Assembly (NCBI RefSeq): GCF_023715145.1
Contig: NZ_JAMBNP010000007.1
Location: forward strand, 186,001-250,000
DNA length: 64,000 nucleotides
Source: Paenibacillus glycanilyticus
GTDB lineage: Bacteria > Bacillota > Bacilli > Paenibacillales > Paenibacillaceae
Direction: 5' to 3'
Numbering within the stretch: position 1 is the stretch's first letter; each line of letters begins with the position of its first letter. A program made the translations under genes and the position numbers. A model generated the notes under the pieces. That model was given only the letters and a program-made list of their open reading frames with translations, did not search any database and was not told the DNA's origin. This document shows positions 59,778 through 64,000 of this stretch, one piece after another.

Positions 59778-60644
59778 TTACGGATGCTCCAGGATTTCCC
59801 ATTCATACCGGACATTCTCGAGCCACTCGCCCGCGGCGAAATCACGCCCCTTGACTACGATACGGTCTTCATAAACCTCGACGAACAGCCCCTGACTCCC
59901 ATCTTTATGCTCGTCTTCATCCGTCCATAAATAGGCAACCGATGCCGCGTTAAACATTCTGGGCAGCTGTTGATCGTCAAACAAGGTATGCGGCGCCTCC
60001 AGCTCCCAATGCGTATGCCCGGTAAACAGGACGGCATGCCTGTGCTTGGACAACACTTCCTTAAGCGCCTCATCCTGTGTAACCCCATACCACTTCTGCG
60101 ACTCATGGGAGCCCGCGACCGTGTCCTTGAGCGGTTGATGCAGAAAGACGAAGGCAGGAAGCTTCAGACTTCTACTCTCCGCTAACCTGCCGTCCAGCCA
60201 GGACAGCTGCTTCTCCGATAAGGACGAGAACAGCTCCAGCCCCTCCTCGGTTCCCAGGAAAATAAAGAGATACCCCTTCACCCAATGCTCGTGATAGGGA
60301 CCATTCATTTCCGTAGCATCCAAATAAGCTTTCAGACGCGAAGGCCAATGCCCCCCGCCGACATCATGATTACCGGAAGCATAATAAGCGGTTGGCAGTC
60401 CGGCACCATGCTCTCTCCATATCTTGTTAAACTCCGCATATTCCTCTTCATGCCCTTGATCCGTTATGTCGCCCACATGCATAATGCCGTCGCTGCTTGG
60501 AGCCGCCCGCCGGATATCCTCAAGCGCTCTTGCCAGATTAGCGTTATGCGCATGTCCGGAATCCGTTCTCACATGCGTGTCGGTAATCACCTGAAATTGA
60601 AGCCGTACGTTCCCCTTCCGTTCCTTGCTCTCTTCATCCCGCAT
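59778..60644 (-). CDS. Calcineurin-like metallophosphoesterase
   Basis: A 288-residue cytosolic phosphoesterase. Metal-binding blocks in order are ITDTHV, MHVGDITD, ASGNHDVGGGHW, FLHQPL and LFTGHTHWE, the full dinuclear set of the family. It could cleave phosphomonoesters or diesters such as cyclic nucleotides or glycerophosphodiesters. It sits 40 bp downstream of an EamA transporter gene and probably shares its transcript. The upstream motif resembles one at a DeoR-type regulator gene 0.9 kb away, suggesting a metabolite-handling unit. Confidence 0.88.
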   Translation of the reverse strand: MRDEESKERKGNVRLQFQVITDTHVRTDSGHAHNANLARALEDIRRAAPSSDGIMHVGDITDQGHEEEYAEFNKIWREHGAGLPTAYYASGNHDVGGGHWPSRLKAYLDATEMNGPYHEHWVKGYLFIFLGTEEGLELFSSLSEKQLSWLDGRLAESRSLKLPAFVFLHQPLKDTVAGSHESQKWYGVTQDEALKEVLSKHRHAVLFTGHTHWELEAPHTLFDDQQLPRMFNAASVAYLWTDEDEHKDGSQGLFVEVYEDRIVVKGRDFAAGEWLENVRYEWEILEHP

Positions 60645-60684
60645 CTCCCAGACCCTCTTCCTTCGCTGTAATAATGTCCGTCAC

Positions 60685-61527
60685 CTATATGCCCAACATG
60701 CCTACAAGCAAGATACCGGTAAAGATGATACTGGCCGATACGAGCCGCAAAGCGCCTTTCCCTTCCTTCAAGAGCCACACTCCCATGAGTGTGCCAAATA
60801 CGGTTCCGATCTCCCGAAGCGGCGCCACGTAGGTCAGCGGCGACATGCTCATGGCAAACAGAAACAGTAAATAAGAGCCGGGGGACAGAATCGCTCCTGC
60901 CGCCAGCAGCTTGCCATGCGCTCTAACCTCTCCCGCCAAGCTTATTTTCCGGAATGGGATAAACGGAACAAGCCCCAACATAAATCCGATATTCGATACC
61001 TCAAGCAAGACATTCGGGGAAAAATGCCGCAGGTTTACTTTGTCCACCATGACATAAGCCATCGTGCAGAATCCCACGGCTATGACATACAGCAATACTT
61101 TCTTCGAAACCTGAAGTCGCTGCTTCCTTCTATAGAGCTCGCTTAACAGAAAGAATCCCAAAGCAATTAATCCAAGCCCCAGCCAGCCCCAGACCGATAA
61201 CCGTTCCTTCAGGAAAACGACCCCGCACATAGGCAGCAAGAAGGTTGCGATGCCTCTCATCATGGGATACACCTGAGACAGGTCGCCATGGGTCAAGGAA
61301 CTGGATAAGAAGTAGGCATACCCCCCTTGTATGAGCAAAGACAACCCTAACATCAGATACCCCGACAACGGTACTTGGGCGGAGACGAGCTCCGCAATAA
61401 AACCGGGGAGAAGCAGCAAAGTGGCAGGTATATAGATCAGGAACAAAAACAATTGCTTATTTCCGCTCTTCTTCGTCAACAAATTCCAGATGGCGTGCAT
61501 CACGCCGGATCCCAATACCAATAGCAC
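60685..61527 (-). CDS. EamA-family (DMT) transporter
   Basis: A 280-residue or slightly longer protein with ten helices in two EamA repeats (GSGVMHAIWNLLTKKS; MSMSPLTYVAPLREIGTVFGTLMGVWLLKE). The second repeat fits the type that carries small metabolites. GTG 61527 is given as start, but GAGGAGGG lies 19 bp upstream. An ATT codon at 61539-61537, six bases after that site, would add ISLA and complete the first helix (ISLAVLLVLGSGVMHAIWNLL), so a rare ATT start is possible. The upstream region shares a motif with the DeoR gene. Confidence 0.85.
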   Translation of the reverse strand: MLLVLGSGVMHAIWNLLTKKSGNKQLFLFLIYIPATLLLLPGFIAELVSAQVPLSGYLMLGLSLLIQGGYAYFLSSSLTHGDLSQVYPMMRGIATFLLPMCGVVFLKERLSVWGWLGLGLIALGFFLLSELYRRKQRLQVSKKVLLYVIAVGFCTMAYVMVDKVNLRHFSPNVLLEVSNIGFMLGLVPFIPFRKISLAGEVRAHGKLLAAGAILSPGSYLLFLFAMSMSPLTYVAPLREIGTVFGTLMGVWLLKEGKGALRLVSASIIFTGILLVGMLGI

Positions 61528-61573
61528 CGCAAGCGAAATGACTAACCCTCCTCACCTATATAAGATAAACTTT

Positions 61574-61606
61574 CAAATAACACACACAAACACACATAAA
61601 TACAAC
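61574..61606. promoter_or_regulatory. AACACA-rich element, candidate DeoR site
   Basis: CAAATAACACACACAAACAC and the following ATAAATACAAC lie 35-70 bp upstream of the EamA gene. They share AATAACACA..AAACACACAT with a second copy at 62516-62548 before the DeoR gene. Confidence 0.5.
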
Positions 61607-61656
61607 TTTATGCAAATGTTAGCATGCGCGATTCACCCTGTCAATTGAAACGAAGC

Positions 61657-61690
61657 ATAAAAAAAGAACCTTCTTGAGAAGGCTCTTCTT
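61657..61690 (-). terminator. Terminator after the DeoR gene
   Basis: AGAAGAGCCTTCT pairs with AGAAGGTTCTT on the minus strand and runs into TTTTTTT. Confidence 0.85.
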
Positions 61691-61698
61691 CCATCTAT

Positions 61699-62469
61699 TT
61701 AGCTATGATACTCAACGGCGATCCCGGCTTCCTTGTATCGCTCCAGGATGTCCGGACCAAGCCCGGAGTCCGTAATAATCCGTTCAATTCTATCTAATCC
61801 GCATACCGGCGTAAGGGATACGGCGTCAAACTTGCTGCTGTCCGCAAGCACAATGACCCGCCGCGTCCGCTCCAGCATTGTCTTCTTTAATTGAATCTCG
61901 CTTATCCCATAATCCGTTAAGCCCTCGGTCAGAGAAATGCCGCTAACGCTCATGAAGAAAAGATCGGCATGGAACTGGGAGACGAACGACTCCGCGAAAT
62001 CTCCAACCGCGCATTGTTCCGAATTGCGCATGACCCCTCCGATAAAGATGATCGTGAACTGCGGTTTAGCCATAAGAATCGAAGCAATCTGAAACGAATT
62101 GGTTAATATCGTCAAACGCTCGAAATGACCCGTCAGCGCCTTGGCAAATTCGGTATTCGTGGTGCTGACGTCCAGGAACAGGGATTGCCCTTCTTCCACA
62201 TAGCGGAGAGCAGTTACGGCCAGCTCGCGTTTCTCGGGATGTCTCTTCATCTCCCGCACGGTAAAAGGCAGCTCTTTCCGATAATCGATGGCAGGCAGGG
62301 TCGCCCCTCCATGAACCCTCTTCAAGAAACCCTCCTGCTCCAAATATTCCATGTCCCTTCGGATCGTTTCGAATGAAACGCCAAACCGCGCTATTAAATC
62401 AGCCGTTTTGACCGATTGAAATTCATGAAGCAGCTGCATGATTTGTTGATGCCGGTCATGTACAAGCAT
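61699..62469 (-). CDS. DeoR-family transcriptional regulator
   Basis: A 256-residue regulator. The N-terminal HTH reads LLHEFQSVKTADLIARFGVSFETIRRDMEYLEQEGFLKRVHGGA, the DeoR signature, and the C-terminal sugar-phosphate-sensing domain contains LFLDVSTTNTEFAKAL, GDFAESFVSQFHADLFFMSVSGIS and VLADSSKFDAVSLT. It likely responds to a phosphorylated sugar. ATG 62469 is chosen since GGGGGAG lies about 8 bp upstream; the frame extends 31 codons farther without signals. Its own upstream region and that of the neighbouring EamA/phosphoesterase operon share an AACACA-type motif. Confidence 0.9.
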   Translation of the reverse strand: MLVHDRHQQIMQLLHEFQSVKTADLIARFGVSFETIRRDMEYLEQEGFLKRVHGGATLPAIDYRKELPFTVREMKRHPEKRELAVTALRYVEEGQSLFLDVSTTNTEFAKALTGHFERLTILTNSFQIASILMAKPQFTIIFIGGVMRNSEQCAVGDFAESFVSQFHADLFFMSVSGISLTEGLTDYGISEIQLKKTMLERTRRVIVLADSSKFDAVSLTPVCGLDRIERIITDSGLGPDILERYKEAGIAVEYHS

Positions 62470-62515
62470 GAATACTCCCCCAATAAGAATACGGACTGCA
62501 AATTTCAGTGCTCCT

Positions 62516-62548
62516 ATCAGAATAACACAGAAACACACATCGCAACAA
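62516..62548. promoter_or_regulatory. AACACA-rich element upstream of the DeoR gene
   Basis: ATCAGAATAACACAGAAACA followed by CACATCGCAACAA lies 47-79 bp upstream of the DeoR start and resembles the element at 61574-61606. DeoR operators are often such GTGTT/AACAC runs. Confidence 0.5.
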
Positions 62549-62583
62549 AAAGGCCGGCACACCCGAAGGGCGTACCGGCCTTG
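62547..62583 (-). terminator. Terminator after the TagO/WecA-like gene
   Basis: AAGGCCGG and CCC pair with GGG and CCGGCCTT around GAA; the minus strand continues into TTTTTGTTG. Confidence 0.85.
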
Positions 62584-62586
62584 CCT

Positions 62587-63552
62587 TTATATTTGCACCA
62601 GCATCAGAATAATAGAGGACAAGCCCATGCAAGTGCCCATCAAGCACAGTACCATTAGCGCCTGCTTATGGTTAAGTCCCGCCCGCAGCAAACGGTAATG
62701 AGCCTGACTCGCGTCTGCCTGATAGATGGCCTTGCCTTGCAGGAACCGCTTGAGCATGACATACAGATTGTCGAAGATCGGTACGCCCAATGCAAGAATC
62801 GGAATGAAAATAGAGAGAGCCGTAGCTTGCTTGAAAGCCCCGTCCAGCGAAATAACAGCGAGCAAGAACCCAAGGAAGGTAGCTCCCGCATCGCCCATAA
62901 ATATTTTGGCCGGAGGTTTATTAAATCTTAAGTACGCTAAAGTTATGCCTACCAAAATAATCGCCATGCTGGCCGAGTTCGACTGCCCCATCGCTAACGC
63001 CACTATAAACAAGGTCATTGCGGATATCGCGGACAACCCGCCCGCTAGTCCGTCCAGTCCATCCGAGAAGTTAATGACCGTCGTGACCCCAAAGATCCAA
63101 AGCGTTGTCAGAATAAACTGCAAGATAACGGGAAGCTCAATATACTCGCCGGAAAACGGATTAACAAAGCCGGTAAACACAACACCTGCGGCGTACACCA
63201 ATACGGCTGCGGAGAGTTGAACGATCAGCTTGGGCAGCGCGGGAAAATCCTTCCCTTTGGTCTTGTACCAATCATCAACCGTACCTATGGCCAGCAGCAG
63301 GACTCCGCCCAGAAAAATAGCCCCCGTCTCCATGGAGAAGTCCCGAACCACGGCCAGGTAGGCCACAAAGAAGCCGATAAAAATCGCGTAACCGGCCGTA
63401 AGCGGAATTGGCTTCCGGTGCAGCTTGCGCTCGACATCCTTTCTGGGCTTGTCCACAAAATCGATTCTAAACGCAAGCTTGCTGAAAGGAGGAATTAACA
63501 CGAGTACCGTAACAAAGGAGAGCAAAAAAGCAATTACGTATAAAATATCCAT
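62587..63552 (-). CDS. Undecaprenyl-phosphate GlcNAc/MurNAc-type 1-phosphate transferase (TagO/WecA-like)
   Basis: A 321-residue membrane enzyme with about ten helices of the MraY/WecA/TagO superfamily. It starts polymer assembly on undecaprenyl phosphate by transferring an amino-sugar 1-phosphate from a UDP-sugar. Key cytosolic loops are FVDKPRKDVERKLHRKPIPLTAGYAI, IGTVDDWYKTKGKDFPALPKLIVQL, INFSDGLDGLAGGLS and KIFMGDAGATFLGF, which hold the catalytic Asp set. The C-terminal loop AHYRLLRAGLNHKQALMVL fits TagO/WecA rather than MraY. It could start teichoic acid or another wall polymer. Start is uncertain between ATG 63552 and an ATG three codons upstream. Confidence 0.9.
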   Translation of the reverse strand: MDILYVIAFLLSFVTVLVLIPPFSKLAFRIDFVDKPRKDVERKLHRKPIPLTAGYAIFIGFFVAYLAVVRDFSMETGAIFLGGVLLLAIGTVDDWYKTKGKDFPALPKLIVQLSAAVLVYAAGVVFTGFVNPFSGEYIELPVILQFILTTLWIFGVTTVINFSDGLDGLAGGLSAISAMTLFIVALAMGQSNSASMAIILVGITLAYLRFNKPPAKIFMGDAGATFLGFLLAVISLDGAFKQATALSIFIPILALGVPIFDNLYVMLKRFLQGKAIYQADASQAHYRLLRAGLNHKQALMVLCLMGTCMGLSSIILMLVQI

Positions 63553-63689
63553 CACCGCCATCTGTACCTTATAAATAAATTATACATTCTGCTCGAAGCC
63601 TGTCGACTGATGATTCACTGACTGTCGACTGACGCTGTCGCATGTTACAATTCACAGAGCAGCATGACCAACAAGGAGGAACGATCGGA

Positions 63690-64000
63690 ATGGAAGAAAA
63701 GGCGAATTGGAAAACCGGCGCCCACGGGCATAGATTCATAGCTTCTTTTAGCGGAGGAAAGGACAGCGTCCTGGCGCTGTATAAGTCAATGAAGGTTGGA
63801 GAAGCGATTGGACTTATCGTCATGATGGAGGAAGAAGGGAAACGCTCCAGATCCCACGGCATGCCTCCGGAGCTTATCCGCGCCCAGGCCGAATCAATCG
63901 GCCTGCCCGTCTATTCAGCGGCTGCAAGCTGGGAAGAATACGAGAGCAAATTCATCATCCTCCTGGAACAGGCCAAACGGCAAGGCGCGGAAGCATTAGT
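63690..64000 (+). CDS. PP-loop ATP pyrophosphatase, Dph6-like, 5' part
   Basis: The gene runs off the right edge, leaving about 103 residues. The N-terminus holds the PP-loop SGGKDSVLALYKS, then GLIVMMEEEGKRSRSHGMPPELIRAQAESIGLPVYS, the pattern of the diphthine-ammonia ligase (DUF71) family of N-type ATP pyrophosphatases, which adenylate a carboxyl or amide substrate. Bacteria lack diphthamide, so the bacterial role differs and is unknown. AAGGAGGA precedes the ATG at 63690. It is divergent from the TagO/WecA-like gene. Confidence 0.88.
   Translation, partial: MEEKANWKTGAHGHRFIASFSGGKDSVLALYKSMKVGEAIGLIVMMEEEGKRSRSHGMPPELIRAQAESIGLPVYSAAASWEEYESKFIILLEQAKRQGAEAL

Overview
The window reads as a chromosomal segment of a spore-forming, Gram-positive Paenibacillaceae bacterium, most likely a Paenibacillus. 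The evidence is a small acid-soluble spore protein (sspH), an S-layer-homology protein, a very large secreted GH87 alpha-1,3-glucanase of the kind known from Paenibacillus and Bacillus circulans, strong AGGAGG-type ribosome-binding sites, several TTG/GTG starts and a GlnR-type nitrogen operator. I found no rRNA, tRNA, CRISPR array, prophage or intact insertion sequence.

Layout. 1-4 kb: a truncated SelO gene, a broken tyrosine phosphatase, a KtrB/KtrD potassium channel subunit and glutamate racemase. 4.0-8.8 kb: the glucanase, preceded by four tandem hairpin repeats and a perfect anti-Shine-Dalgarno match, and followed by four palindromic repeats. 8.8-16.9 kb: small alarmone hydrolase, EamA transporter, sspH, a purA gene divergent from a LysR regulator, a diguanylate cyclase, a decayed CocE-type hydrolase and an SDR enzyme. 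17.0-19.5 kb: a three-gene operon with an Lgt-like membrane protein lacking key Lgt residues, a radical SAM protein of the MJ0619/Tes (tetraether lipid synthase) family and a small membrane protein. This is the best candidate for an undescribed system. 19.6-20.2 kb: gene relics. 20.3-31 kb: an SLH protein, several regulator/target pairs (MarR-VOC, TetR-SDR, LysR-HPP, MarR-flavodoxin-type quinone reductase), and a K+/H+ antiporter operon khtTU with an upstream membrane gene.

31.1-39.6 kb holds a six-gene minus-strand operon for a c-di-GMP-controlled exopolysaccharide, resembling B. subtilis ydaJKLMN and Listeria pssA-E but with a different gene order and an extra polytopic membrane protein. 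39.9-46.5 kb: SRPBCC protein, TetR with a divergent membrane gene, DUF155/RMD1 protein, ABC-F ATPase, a small secreted protein, a prolyl-4-hydroxylase-like enzyme and a GIY-YIG protein. 46.9-51.8 kb: the complete urea ABC transporter urtABCDE behind a near-consensus sigma-A promoter whose -35 box lies inside a perfect GlnR/TnrA box, so urea uptake should follow nitrogen supply. 52-64 kb: MFS efflux, DinB and WYL regulator, a frameshifted serine hydrolase, an enolase-superfamily enzyme, a YbdG-like mechanosensitive channel, a VOC protein, a phosphoesterase/EamA pair that shares an upstream motif with a nearby DeoR regulator, a TagO/WecA-type transferase and the start of a PP-loop (Dph6-like) gene.

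Stretches over 300 bp without an intact gene are 3969-4539 (terminators and repeats), 8404-8812 (repeats), 13396-13838 (possible small transcript), 15000-16088 (relic), 19549-20325 (relics), 39617-39930 (promoter region and terminator), 46538-46916 (terminator and repeats) and 51717-52060 (urt promoter and a terminator). At least five genes are broken by frameshifts or stops, so either gene decay is active here or the assembly has small indel errors. All assignments come from reading the sequence. Family names rest on recognised motifs and not on a search.
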